This document shows positions 36,197 through 44,284 of a DNA stretch of 45,144 bases, one piece after another (positions within the stretch are counted from its first letter, which is position 1; each line of letters opens with the position of its first letter). A program made the position numbers and the translations under genes. The notes beneath the pieces were generated by a model. It had not been told where the DNA came from. It worked only from the letters and a program-made list of their open reading frames with translations, and searched no databases. The DNA is taken from the NCBI RefSeq assembly GCF_003474435.1, contig NZ_QRNF01000028.1, positions 1-45,144 of the forward strand, read 5' to 3'. The stretch is from Ruminococcus sp. AF46-10NS. GTDB lineage: Bacteria > Bacillota > Clostridia > Lachnospirales > Lachnospiraceae.

Positions 36197-36961
36197 TCAT
36201 CTGGTCACGATCACCGTGCTGTAACCGGCATCTCTGAGTCTCTGTTCCATATTCACTGCATTTCCAAGCTGCAGGTATGCCCCCACCTGAACCTTATAAA
36301 GATTATTTTCTTTCAGGATAAAAGCCGGAAACCCCTGATCTGTCAGCTGATACAGCATGCGATCTGCATTCTCCCTGCTTCGGAAAGCACCTGTCTGAAC
36401 CCGGTAATACAGTGGCGATTCTACTGTCTCCTCATCCAGCGTTCCCAGTATCGCATCAGCAATACTCTTTGCGATTTCCTGGAGTTTTTCGTCAAAAAGC
36501 TGATTATCTTTATCTGAATTAATGAATCCTGTCTCTATAAGAAGTGCCGGCATTTTTGTCCTGCGAAGCACCACGAGACCAGGACGTTCTTTCACCCCAA
36601 GTTCTTTGAATCCCAGTTCACCAAGTGCTCCTACGATATTTTCTGCCATCTGGTATTTAATACCTTTTTTATCATAAACCAGTACTTCTACTCCATTGTA
36701 TTGTCCGGATTCCGGACTACTGTTCCTGTGAAAAGAAATAAAAAAATCTGCTCCGGTTTCATTGGCAAACCGCGCTTTTTCAAAAGGAGTCTGATAAATA
36801 TCTGTAGTTCGTGTGTAAACTACATCTATTCCATTATCTTCCAGAATCTTGCCCACTGCAAGAGCAAGACTCAGATTATCATCTTTTTCTTTACGATCTA
36901 TATATACTGCACCTGGATCTTCTCCGCCATGTCCAGCATCCAGTACGATCTTATATGCCAT
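36197..36961 (-). CDS. N-acetylmuramoyl-L-alanine amidase with SPOR domain, CwlC-like
   Basis: The 254-residue protein has an N-terminal Amidase_3 domain. Zinc ligands are His11 (LDAGHGGEDPGA), Glu25 and His78 (FFISFHRN), and the catalytic Glu143 is in LLIETGF. A C-terminal SPOR domain (about residues 183-254, YYRVQTGAFRSRENADRMLY and YKVQVGAYL) binds denuded glycan. There is no signal peptide, as in B. subtilis CwlC, which acts in mother-cell lysis. A sporulation role is therefore an inference. GGGAGA precedes the ATG at 36961. It is divergent from the ABC uptake operon. Confidence 0.9.
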   Translation of the reverse strand: MAYKIVLDAGHGGEDPGAVYIDRKEKDDNLSLALAVGKILEDNGIDVVYTRTTDIYQTPFEKARFANETGADFFISFHRNSSPESGQYNGVEVLVYDKKGIKYQMAENIVGALGELGFKELGVKERPGLVVLRRTKMPALLIETGFINSDKDNQLFDEKLQEIAKSIADAILGTLDEETVESPLYYRVQTGAFRSRENADRMLYQLTDQGFPAFILKENNLYKVQVGAYLQLGNAVNMEQRLRDAGYSTVIVTR

Positions 36962-37120
36962 TTCTTTATTCTCCCTGATTTATCCATTCATAATAGGATA
37001 TGTGTTGTTTTCTTTCCTGTGCATATCTCAAGAGCTTTTAACACTACAGATCCATTATCTTCCAGTTATAATATTTTTCCATCTATTTTCCTGAGCAACA
37101 CACTTTCGCGTTAATTCTTC

Positions 37121-37149
37121 TTGACTTTTAAGTGTTAAAGTATTATACT
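37121..37149 (+). promoter_or_regulatory. Promoter of the ABC uptake operon
   Basis: TTGACT (37121-37126), a 17-base spacer and TATACT (37144-37149). The leader to the ATG at 37213 is about 55 bases and shows no T-box or riboswitch fold. Confidence 0.8.
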
Positions 37150-37212
37150 GATTCAATCAGGGTTGCGCCTGTTAAAAAAAGAGCGCAGCCATATCATGAG
37201 GAGGATAACAAT

Positions 37213-38190
37213 ATGAAAAAGCGTATCTTAACAGCTGTACTTGCAGCTGCTCTTGTAACAGGAACCTGTGCAGCTACCGTAAGTGCGAAAGAAGAAAAGG
37301 CTTACACCATCGGCATCTGCCAGCTGGTTCAGCATGATGCACTGGATGCAGCAACAAAAGGGTTTGAAGATGCCATCACTGAGAAGATGGGCGATTCCGT
37401 AAAATTTGATGAACAAAATGCGCAGGGTGATTCCAATACCTGTTCCACTATCATCAACAGCTTTGTTTCTGAAGGAGCTGATCTGATCCTTGCTAATGCA
37501 ACTGCGTCTCTTCAGGCTGCAGCAGCAGGAACATCCGATATCCCGATCCTTGGAACAGCTGTTACCGAGTACGGCGTTGCTCTTGGAATCGATGATTTCG
37601 ATGGAACTGTAGGCGGAAACATTTCCGGTACATCTGACCTCGCTCCACTTGATGAGCAGGCTGATATGCTTCATGAACTTTTCCCTGATGCCAAGAACGT
37701 GGGACTTCTTTACTGCTCCGCAGAACCAAACTCCCAGTATCAGGTAGACACTGTTAAGGACGCTCTTGAGAAGCTTGGATACACATGTGAATATTACGCA
37801 TTCTCCGATTCCAATGATCTTTCTTCTGTTGTTACCACAGCAGCCAATGACAGTGATGTAATTTATGTACCAACAGATAATACAGTTGCTTCCAACACAG
37901 AGATCATCAATAACATCTGTCTTCCGGCAAAAGTTCCTGTAATTGCAGGCGAGGAAGGTATCTGCCAGTCATGCGGTGTAGCAACACTTTCCATCAACTA
38001 CTACGACCTTGGATACAAAACAGGTGAGATGGCAGTAAGTATTCTTCAGGATGACGAAGATATCTCCAAAATGCCAATTGAGTATGCACCGAAATTCACA
38101 AAAGAATACAATAAAGACATCTGTGATGAGCTTGGAATTAAGATTCCAGACGGTTACGAAGCAATTAAAACAGAAGAAACAGCTGAATAA
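37213..38190 (+). CDS. ABC transporter substrate-binding protein, TrpX/ABC_sub_bind family
   Basis: The 325-residue protein has a signal peptide (KKRILTAVLAAALVTGTCAATVSA) without a lipobox cysteine, unusual for a Gram-positive binding protein, which is normally lipid-anchored. The fold markers are YTIGICQLVQHDALDAATKG, ADLILANATASLQAAAAGT, DIPILGTAVTEYG and YVPTDNTVASNTE, typical of the PF04392 family. Relatives TrpX/YckB-type proteins are linked to tryptophan, tyrosine or other small ligands, so the substrate is unsettled. GAGGAGGA precedes the ATG at 37213; the upstream in-frame extension lacks such a site. It is followed by a strong hairpin and the permease gene. Confidence 0.9.
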   Translation: MKKRILTAVLAAALVTGTCAATVSAKEEKAYTIGICQLVQHDALDAATKGFEDAITEKMGDSVKFDEQNAQGDSNTCSTIINSFVSEGADLILANATASLQAAAAGTSDIPILGTAVTEYGVALGIDDFDGTVGGNISGTSDLAPLDEQADMLHELFPDAKNVGLLYCSAEPNSQYQVDTVKDALEKLGYTCEYYAFSDSNDLSSVVTTAANDSDVIYVPTDNTVASNTEIINNICLPAKVPVIAGEEGICQSCGVATLSINYYDLGYKTGEMAVSILQDDEDISKMPIEYAPKFTKEYNKDICDELGIKIPDGYEAIKTEETAE

Positions 38191-38206
38191 TCAGCAAAAA
38201 ACCTGT

Positions 38207-38257
38207 TATGCACGGATACAGCGAGAAGGGTTCTCCCCTTCTCGCTGTTCGTGCATA
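38207..38257 (+). promoter_or_regulatory. Intercistronic mRNA hairpin between binding protein and permease
   Basis: TATGCACG (38207-38214) pairs with CGTGCATA (38250-38257), and CAGCGAGAAGGG (38219-38230) with CCCTTCTCGCTG (38236-38247). The stem is followed by A residues, not T, so it is more likely to protect the upstream message 3' end than to terminate. Confidence 0.7.
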
Positions 38258-38277
38258 AAAAAGAGGAGGATATTTAT

Positions 38278-39192
38278 ATGCAGATCATGGGTTTAATCAC
38301 TGCACTCCCGGGAGCTGCCGCGCAGGGGCTTATCTGGGGAATCATGGCAATCGGCGTGTACATTACGTTCCGTATCCTTGACATCGCGGATCTTACCGTA
38401 GACGGAACACTATGTACAGGTGGTGCTGTATGTATCATGATGATGCTCAGCGGACATAATGTATGGATGTCTATGCTGGCAGCAACAGGAGCCGGTCTTC
38501 TGGCAGGACTTGCCACCGGTATCTTTCACACTTTCATGGGAATCCCGGCCATCCTTGCCGGAATCCTGACACAGCTTTCCCTTTATTCTGTAAATCTTAA
38601 GATTATGGGAAAAGCAAATCAGGCAATCAATGTTGACAAGTACAACCTGCTTGTTTCCCTTCGTCGTGTTAAAGGTGTTACACTGACGCAAAACACACTT
38701 TTTATTGTAGCTATAATGATCTTGCTCCTGATTGCAGTTCTCTACTGGTTCTTCGGAACAGAGCTTGGCTGCTCTTTACGTGCAACCGGATGTAATCCGA
38801 GCATGTCACGCGCACAGGGTATCAACACTGACTTCAATAAAGTTCTCGGTCTGATGCTTTCCAATGGACTTGTTGCTCTTTCCGGTGCTCTTCTTACACA
38901 GTACCAGGGATTCGCAGATATTAATATGGGACGAGGTTCCATCGTCATCGGCCTTGCCGCAGTCATCATTGGAGAAGCTATTTTCAGCCGTATTTTCCGC
39001 AATTTTGCGCTGAAACTTTTAAGCGTTGTATTCGGTTCTATTCTCTACTATCTGGTACTTCAGGTTGTTATCTGGATGGGTATTGATACAGACCTTCTGA
39101 AAATGCTTTCTGCTCTTGTTGTTGCACTGTTTCTTGCTTTCCCATATTGGAAAGGCAGATATTTCACAAAAGCCAAACAGGGAGGTAAATAA
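38278..39192 (+). CDS. ABC transporter permease, BPD_transp_2 family
   Basis: The 304-residue polytopic protein has the pattern of branched-chain/TrpY-type permeases: GLIWGIMAIGVYITFRILDIADLTVDGT, LGCSLRATGCNPSMSRAQGI (the coupling motif) and GLAAVIIGEAIF. The ATG at 38278 has GAGGAGGA upstream; the in-frame ATG nine codons earlier does not. The ATPase gene follows two bases after the stop. Confidence 0.92.
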   Translation: MQIMGLITALPGAAAQGLIWGIMAIGVYITFRILDIADLTVDGTLCTGGAVCIMMMLSGHNVWMSMLAATGAGLLAGLATGIFHTFMGIPAILAGILTQLSLYSVNLKIMGKANQAINVDKYNLLVSLRRVKGVTLTQNTLFIVAIMILLLIAVLYWFFGTELGCSLRATGCNPSMSRAQGINTDFNKVLGLMLSNGLVALSGALLTQYQGFADINMGRGSIVIGLAAVIIGEAIFSRIFRNFALKLLSVVFGSILYYLVLQVVIWMGIDTDLLKMLSALVVALFLAFPYWKGRYFTKAKQGGK

Positions 39193-39194
39193 TC

Positions 39195-39989
39195 ATGCTG
39201 GAATTAAAAGATATCCACAAAACATTTAATCCAGGCACCATCAATGAAAAAGTTGCCCTAAATGGCGTGAATCTTCACCTGAACGAAGGCGATTTTGTCA
39301 CGGTCATCGGTGGAAATGGTGCTGGTAAATCCACAATGCTGAATGCAGTTGCCGGTGCCTGGCCGGTAGATTCCGGAAAGATCATTATCGGAGGAATTGA
39401 TGTCACAAAACTTTCTGAATATAAACGTGCTGCTTATCTTGGCCGCGTATTCCAGGATCCTATGACAGGAACTGCCGCTACCATGGGTATTGAAGAGAAT
39501 CTTGCTCTTGCAAAACGCCGCGGCAAATCCCGTCTTCTACGTCCGGGCATTACCCGCCAGGAACGTGAAGAATATCATGAACTTCTGAAAATCCTTGGTC
39601 TTGGCCTTGAGGATCGTCTTACTTCAAAGGTCGGTCTCCTCTCCGGCGGACAACGTCAGGCTCTGACGCTTCTTATGGCCACTTTGAAGAAACCTCAGCT
39701 TCTTCTTCTGGATGAGCACACAGCTGCCCTTGACCCAAAAACAGCTGCCAAAGTTCTTGAGATCACAGATATGATCGTAAACCGTGATCACCTTACAACC
39801 ATGATGATCACCCACAATATGCGTGATGCCATTACCCACGGCAACCGCCTGATCATGATGTGGGAAGGAAAGATCATTCTGGACATCCAGGGCGAAGAGA
39901 AAAAGAAACTTACTGTAAAAGATCTTCTTGATAAATTCGAAGAAGCAAGCGGTGAGGAATTTTCCAATGATTCCGCGTTGCTCAGCTAA
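39195..39989 (+). CDS. ABC transporter ATP-binding protein for TrpX-like uptake
   Basis: The 264-residue ATPase has Walker A GGNGAGKST, Q-loop GRVFQDPMTGTA, signature LLSGGQRQALTLLMA, Walker B LLLLDEHTAALDPKT and H-loop MMITHNM. The Walker B glutamate is followed by His-Thr rather than the usual Pro-Thr, as seen in this transporter subgroup. GGAGGT overlaps the end of the permease gene. It completes the three-gene uptake system. Confidence 0.95.
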   Translation: MLELKDIHKTFNPGTINEKVALNGVNLHLNEGDFVTVIGGNGAGKSTMLNAVAGAWPVDSGKIIIGGIDVTKLSEYKRAAYLGRVFQDPMTGTAATMGIEENLALAKRRGKSRLLRPGITRQEREEYHELLKILGLGLEDRLTSKVGLLSGGQRQALTLLMATLKKPQLLLLDEHTAALDPKTAAKVLEITDMIVNRDHLTTMMITHNMRDAITHGNRLIMMWEGKIILDIQGEEKKKLTVKDLLDKFEEASGEEFSNDSALLS

Positions 39990-39994
39990 AAGGG

Positions 39995-40060
39995 ATTCAT
40001 AAGTAAATCTATAACCTCTGCTTATTGTTTTCTCACAATTGAAGCAGGGAATTTCGATTA
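39995..40060. repeat. Diverged partial copy of the structured repeat (copy C)
   Basis: CTGCTTATTG, then a short loop, then CAATTGAAGCAGGG (40018-40049) matches the core of arm III of copies A and B. The outer part (AAGTAAAT... with ATTTCGATT) is diverged but still partly complementary. Arms I and II are absent. It lies right after the ABC ATPase stop codon and ahead of the terminator. Confidence 0.6.
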
Positions 40061-40076
40061 ATAGCATATTATATAG

Positions 40077-40140
40077 AAAGAACCGGAAAGAAATGTCATT
40101 GTTTGTACGATGGATTTTAATCCGGCTCTTTCTTTTTTCT
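40077..40140. terminator. Bidirectional terminator after the ABC uptake operon
   Basis: AAAGAACCGGA pairs with TCCGGCTCTTT with one bulge, followed on the plus strand by TTCTTTTTTCT. It lies between the convergent ABC operon and the DUF5688 gene. Confidence 0.7.
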
Positions 40141-40147
40141 AATATTC

Positions 40148-41080
40148 TTACTTTACTTCTACTGTAAATTCTCCGGTCAATCTGCTATACCGATAAATAG
40201 ACGAAGTCAGATAATCTTCTTTTGGTGTTGCCTTCTTAACTGTATCCAGAAGAACAACTTTCAGATCCTCTGGATAGACAACATCTGTACTATGTATCAT
40301 CACTTCATGAATACTGGTAAACACCAGATATAAATCAGATTCCAGAAGTTCTGCCAGCCGTCTTGCCACTCCTGGAAGAAAGATTGCTGCTGCACCGTTG
40401 GTACGTTTTTCCGTGCTGAGACAATTACCGGAAATGCCTCTGTTTGGTTTATATGGATTCAGAAGATCCATGAAATTATCACCCGTATATTCTCTGTCAA
40501 AGAGCATTTTTTCCCAGTGATAGATCCTTGGTGGACTGATAAAATAAGTATTCACAAGAGCTGACTCAAAAACAACCTCCCTGTCCCTTCCCCACTTTTC
40601 CAGAAAATGATCTTTAACTTTCGTACTCAGGATATAGCCTTCTTTTTCCCCTGCCAGGTAATAGAGAACAAGGGCAATGTCCCCTACCTGGTGATAAACA
40701 GTATCTTTCAGCATATCTCTGTTTTTATCTGCATTAAGAAGCCGGATGAAAAGCCTTCCTTTTATTTTCTCATAATTATCCAGATCTTCAACATCGCAGA
40801 CCACACAGGTCTCCCTGGCATTTTTGATTTCCCGGATGCAGTCGTGAATGATATCCTCAAGTTTGCGTTCCTGACAGTATCGCTCATAAAGTTCCTCTGT
40901 ATGCAGCCCGCAAACCTGGCGTGTTTTGTCAGCAGGCCCACACTCCACAAAAAGCCTGTCTCCTGTGCAGCCATACATCTCTCCCTTACTGGCAAAATAT
41001 ATCTTCCCTTCCTCGAGATCCATAGCATCAAGAAGAAGTTGTCTCAGATCTGTAACAAAAGTTTCATATCCATTTTCCAT
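40148..41080 (-). CDS. DUF5688 family protein
   Basis: The 310-residue protein matches the DUF5688 pattern common in Lachnospiraceae: an N-terminal strand-rich part, EELYERYCQERKLEDIIHD, VEDLDNYEKIKGRLFIRLLN, then DIALVLYYLAG and later strands. Family function is unknown. The ATG at 41080 is preceded by AAAGGA; an earlier in-frame ATG at 41122 lacks a good site. It appears monocistronic. A small hairpin AACTGTG/CACAGTT lies in the upstream region near 41130-41155. Confidence 0.8.
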   Translation of the reverse strand: MENGYETFVTDLRQLLLDAMDLEEGKIYFASKGEMYGCTGDRLFVECGPADKTRQVCGLHTEELYERYCQERKLEDIIHDCIREIKNARETCVVCDVEDLDNYEKIKGRLFIRLLNADKNRDMLKDTVYHQVGDIALVLYYLAGEKEGYILSTKVKDHFLEKWGRDREVVFESALVNTYFISPPRIYHWEKMLFDREYTGDNFMDLLNPYKPNRGISGNCLSTEKRTNGAAAIFLPGVARRLAELLESDLYLVFTSIHEVMIHSTDVVYPEDLKVVLLDTVKKATPKEDYLTSSIYRYSRLTGEFTVEVK

Positions 41081-41282
41081 ATTCTGATTTCCTTTCTGTG
41101 AAACGTGCGGACGAATGTCCATGATAAGATAGATAACTGTGCGTTATACACAGTTTTTAGCTGAATTGAACTGATAAAACAGATTTGCCTATGCAGAAAA
41201 CAGAAGTTCTCTGCTGAGTTGAGTTGTCTGCTGTATGGAACAGTATAAAAGATATTTTCACATTTGTAAAGAAATTTTCATC

Positions 41283-41317
41283 GACAGAAAAAGCAGCCAA
41301 AAGCTGCTTTTTCTGTC
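41283..41317. terminator. Perfect 15-bp terminator hairpin after the tyrosine phosphatase gene
   Basis: GACAGAAAAAGCAGC (41283-41297) pairs with GCTGCTTTTTCTGTC (41303-41317) without mismatch. The T tract is within the 3' arm. It follows the minus-strand phosphatase gene by about 45 bases. Confidence 0.7.
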
Positions 41318-41360
41318 ATATTTATTCTATTATTTTTGCTCTGTGTCTGATCACGGAATT

Positions 41361-41831
41361 TCAATGTTCAATTTCCCCTTGTTCCTCCAAATATTTCAGA
41401 AATCCCTCACAACCTTCCACAACATCTTCATAAGTTGCATCAAAATTTCCTGTATACCAGGGATCCGCAATATCCCTTCCAGAACCTGCAAATGTAAGAA
41501 ACTTATATATCTTACCTTCCGGGTCATTTTTCAGCATTCTGTTAAGATTACGGATGTTCGCAGAATCCATGCCAATGATATAATCAAAATTATTGTAATC
41601 CACCCATGTAATCTGCTTGGCTCTGTGAGGCACTAACGGAATACCGACTTCCCTTAACTTGTTTACTGTTCCTCTGTGCGGCGGATTGCCGATTTCCTCT
41701 CTGCTTGTCGCAAAACTGTCAATAGTAAAATGATCTGCCAGGCCCAGGCGTTTTACTTTGTAGGTAAAAACGCTCTCAGCAAGAGTTGATCTGCAAATAT
41801 TGCCGTGGCAGACAAATAACACTCTTATCAT
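41361..41831 (-). CDS. Low-molecular-weight protein tyrosine phosphatase
   Basis: The 156-residue enzyme has the P-loop CHGNICRST (nucleophile Cys8, Arg14) and the general acid Asp123 in DPWYTGNFD. The two tyrosines typical of the DPYY motif are replaced by Trp-Tyr. It dephosphorylates tyrosine on proteins and may act with bacterial tyrosine kinases; none is adjacent. AAGGAG precedes the ATG at 41831. It is the last chromosomal gene before the integrative element. Confidence 0.94.
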   Translation of the reverse strand: MIRVLFVCHGNICRSTLAESVFTYKVKRLGLADHFTIDSFATSREEIGNPPHRGTVNKLREVGIPLVPHRAKQITWVDYNNFDYIIGMDSANIRNLNRMLKNDPEGKIYKFLTFAGSGRDIADPWYTGNFDATYEDVVEGCEGFLKYLEEQGEIEH

Positions 41832-42046
41832 TGCTTAAAACTCCTTGAAATGCTGTATTTACGCTGTTTACAGGCATTTTCCGATAATCTTCAATCCTGT
41901 CATTTTCCTGTATATCACAGCATAAATTCGTATATTTTCTTATCCAAATTTAGTAACTTCTTAGTAATAACCAGCCTGGAAAACAGGCTCTCTAAGAACC
42001 TTATAATCAGATTATTTTTAATTCTTTTTTCTATTATTTTATCATA
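41832..42046. other. AT-rich junction between chromosome and integrative element
   Basis: No gene is visible. The stretch nearest int is AT-rich with a small hairpin GCCTG/CAGGC (41974-41988) and a direct repeat TTAGTAA (41950s and 41960s). Since int normally lies near one end of such elements, the attachment site should lie here, but the other end is outside the window and its core cannot be fixed. Confidence 0.45.
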
Positions 42047-43261
42047 CTATGCCAGTTTTGCAATCCTATTCATCTCTTCTTTTGCATCAATTAATCCCAG
42101 ATGCGTATATACATTTAACGTAACCCCTATATCAGAATGTCCCATTAAATATTGGAGTGCTTTCGGATTCATTCCAGCTTTCGCCATATTGGAACAATAT
42201 GTATGCCTACATACATGAGGCGTGATCTTTGGCATTTGTTCCTCATGAGTACGATTATACTTTCCTAACGCCCACTGAAAATGTTTTTCCCAATGGAGTG
42301 CTACCTCAGGCATATCTTTTTTATCCAGGAATAAAAATCGACTATATCCATCTATAATCGGCTCAACCCTTACTTTTTTACGGTTTTTCACAATCTGTTC
42401 AAAACATTCATAAACTTCATCTGTCATCGGCAACATTCGTGTTCCACTTGAAGTTTTGGTATCTTCAATGACGTACTGCATTCCTCTGGTTCTCTGAAGC
42501 TGATGATTCACATTGATTTTTCTCTCCTGAAGATCAATATCTTTCACTGTCAATCCACAAAACTCAGAAATACGAAGTCCAGTCTTAAACAAAATAAACA
42601 TTCCATTATAGTATTTTGAGTAATGGTCATCATTTCGGATAAACTCCAGAAATAACTCTTCCTGTTCTTTTGTAATTGCCTGTCTTGTAACACTGTCATT
42701 TACGACAACTGTACATAATTGAAATTCAAAAGGATTCTTGCGCAGTAAATCATCTTCAACTGCCATCTGAAATGCAGGTCTTACAATTCCACGCACACTG
42801 TGAATGGAACTGTATCCTCTTCCATCTGCTTGCAGCTTAATAAACCATGCTTTTGCATCCGACAATTTTATTTTATCTATTCTTCTGGTTCCGAATTCTT
42901 CTTTTTTTATTATATTGATCACAAAATCATAGTTCGCCTGAGTATTATGACGAACCCCCTTTTTTTGTCCAATATATTTTTGAACCAAATCCAAAACTGT
43001 TAAATTTCCTCCGTAAGGTACTATACCATCATGTAAATCTCTTTGGATATTTTTTTCTTTTTCCCTTAGAGCTAAGCATGGTCTGCATCCAGTTGGCAGA
43101 GAATCTGTTGGCTCTAATTTCCAACTATACAAAAACTTCTGCTTTCCATAACAATCTGTATATACAAACGCATATCTTCCATCTTTTCTCTGACTTTCTC
43201 CGTTTCGTAAAATTCGACCTTTTTTATCTCGTCGTTTTTGGTCACGTTTTGTTTTACCCAA
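42047..43261 (-). CDS. int: Tn916-type tyrosine recombinase (integrase)
   Basis: The 404-residue integrase, almost the length of Tn916 Int, has the Tn916-type N-terminal DNA-binding arm (GRILRNGESQRKDGRY and LPTGCRPCLALREKE), a core-binding domain and the catalytic domain: Arg in KTGLRISEFCGL, HVCRH box, GHSDIG and the nucleophile Tyr in NVYTH. The start is taken as a TTG at 43261 with AAAGGGG upstream. A GTG at 43297 is in frame but lies only a few bases after the -10 element and lacks a ribosome site. It excises and integrates the element together with Xis. Confidence 0.93.
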   Translation of the reverse strand: MGKTKRDQKRRDKKGRILRNGESQRKDGRYAFVYTDCYGKQKFLYSWKLEPTDSLPTGCRPCLALREKEKNIQRDLHDGIVPYGGNLTVLDLVQKYIGQKKGVRHNTQANYDFVINIIKKEEFGTRRIDKIKLSDAKAWFIKLQADGRGYSSIHSVRGIVRPAFQMAVEDDLLRKNPFEFQLCTVVVNDSVTRQAITKEQEELFLEFIRNDDHYSKYYNGMFILFKTGLRISEFCGLTVKDIDLQERKINVNHQLQRTRGMQYVIEDTKTSSGTRMLPMTDEVYECFEQIVKNRKKVRVEPIIDGYSRFLFLDKKDMPEVALHWEKHFQWALGKYNRTHEEQMPKITPHVCRHTYCSNMAKAGMNPKALQYLMGHSDIGVTLNVYTHLGLIDAKEEMNRIAKLA

Positions 43262-43286
43262 ACGTCTTCGCCCCTTTCTACGAAGA

Positions 43287-43324
43287 AGCCCTAGCACGAT
43301 ATAGGTATTATATCATACCAGGGC
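43287..43324 (-). promoter_or_regulatory. int promoter embedded in an inverted repeat
   Basis: A perfect TATAAT (43307-43312, minus strand) lies in the nested palindrome GGTAT/ATACC (43304-43319), itself within AGCCCT/AGGGCT (43287-43292 and 43319-43324). The -35 candidate TGGAAA is weak, as expected for a regulated promoter. The palindrome may be an operator. Confidence 0.55.
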
Positions 43325-43365
43325 TAACATTTCCACTTTAAAGTACTAAATTGTTCGTATATTTT

Positions 43366-43587
43366 TTACAAAGACGTAGTCTGATCCAGAAAGGCCTCAA
43401 ATTTCTTACGGTTAATCAATGACTTACACCCCACCTGGACTGTAAAGCAACATTCTGAATTTAGATGTTCCGAAATAAGCATCCTTATTTTCTTTTCACC
43501 TATTCCGAAATATTGCACTGCTTCATCCACCGTAAGCATATATTTTTCCCAAATTGGAATCTTACCTTTTTCAATTTTAATCGCCAC
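43366..43587 (-). CDS. xis: Excisionase of Tn916 type
   Basis: The 73-residue protein has the winged-helix excisionase pattern IPIWEKYMLTVDEAVQYFGI, GEKKIRMLI and a basic C-terminal strand, closely similar in layout to Tn916 Xis. It directs Int toward excision. The start is a GTG at 43587 with AAGGAGGAG upstream. It lies immediately upstream of int, as in Tn916. Confidence 0.92.
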   Translation of the reverse strand: MAIKIEKGKIPIWEKYMLTVDEAVQYFGIGEKKIRMLISEHLNSECCFTVQVGCKSLINRKKFEAFLDQTTSL

Positions 43588-43694
43588 TCTTCTCTCCTCC
43601 TTTTCTCTTTGGACAAAACATTTTTATCTGCCCATGACAATTTACAATTTTATACACTGTCATCGGCAGATAAAATTACAATACAGGTGGCAGT

Positions 43695-43857
43695 TCAGTA
43701 CTCTGCCCACATCGGTTTTGCACCGTCATTAAATATGACCAGATTTTTTCTGGAAGTATCATTATCACAGATATGCTTCGTCGCCCTGTGCAGCTGCTAC
43801 ACATTTTGTCAAATTCTTCTCGCTCCATACCTTTACTTCAATGTTATATTTCAGCAT
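43695..43857 (-). pseudogene. Decayed small ORF between xis and the HTH gene
   Basis: Reading the minus strand from 43857 gives MLKYNIEVKVWSEKNLTKC and then VAAAQGDEAYL before a stop. One base over, the sequence resumes with DNDTSRKNLVIFNDGAKPM and ends at 43695 with WAEY. Removing one base (the T in CTGTGATAAT) would make a continuous small protein of about 53 residues; a similar one-base change would extend it upstream to MEKYEE. Its family is not recognised. The rest of 43588-44011 shows no other gene. Confidence 0.45.
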
Positions 43858-44011
43858 TTCCTCGTATTTACTCCATTAACAGAGCAGATATATCATGGCG
43901 GATTTACCTAGTGGCTCTACATATCTTCACGTCCTGTATGTAAAACAATATACAATTTTCAAGGTACAAAAATTCCTGAAGGGGAAAAGGAATCTATATT
44001 AAATACTCCCT

Positions 44012-44284
44012 TTACTGATTACTTTTCCTTACATATGATTTCGTATCAAATCCCAAGGTCTTAGTAATCAGTTTTGCTTCCAGGCGTTGACGCAGAGTTT
44101 CATCTACACAGTAATGCACCTGTCCAAATTCGTCAAACATTTTTCTGGTAGCCAAAACTGTTATGTACCCTTCATAATGCTTCAACACTGCCTGGATTGC
44201 CTCAGTATCACCAGTTGATGCTGCCTCAATAACATGGAATGGCAGCAAATCAAATGCGCATTTCTGTTTTTTACTTTTTTTCAT
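44012..44284 (-). CDS. Helix-turn-helix protein of integrative element (HTH_16-like)
   Basis: The 90-residue product resembles the small proteins that follow the sigma-like gene in Tn916-type elements (orf8-like). The central segment reads IEAASTGDTEAIQAVLKHY with EGYITVLATRKM, and the C-terminus is basic. Its start overlaps the end of the sigma-like gene by 14 bases, so the two are translated together. It probably helps control excision or transfer genes. Confidence 0.8.
   Translation of the reverse strand: MKKSKKQKCAFDLLPFHVIEAASTGDTEAIQAVLKHYEGYITVLATRKMFDEFGQVHYCVDETLRQRLEAKLITKTLGFDTKSYVRKSNQ

Noticed and set aside
37150..37212. Tryptophan T-box before the TrpX-like operon
   Set aside because: The leader is too short and lacks the conserved T-box sequence.
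43263..43297. Upstream GTG start for int
   Set aside because: It lies only a few bases after the -10 element and lacks a ribosome site, whereas the TTG at 43261 has one and gives the length of Tn916 Int.
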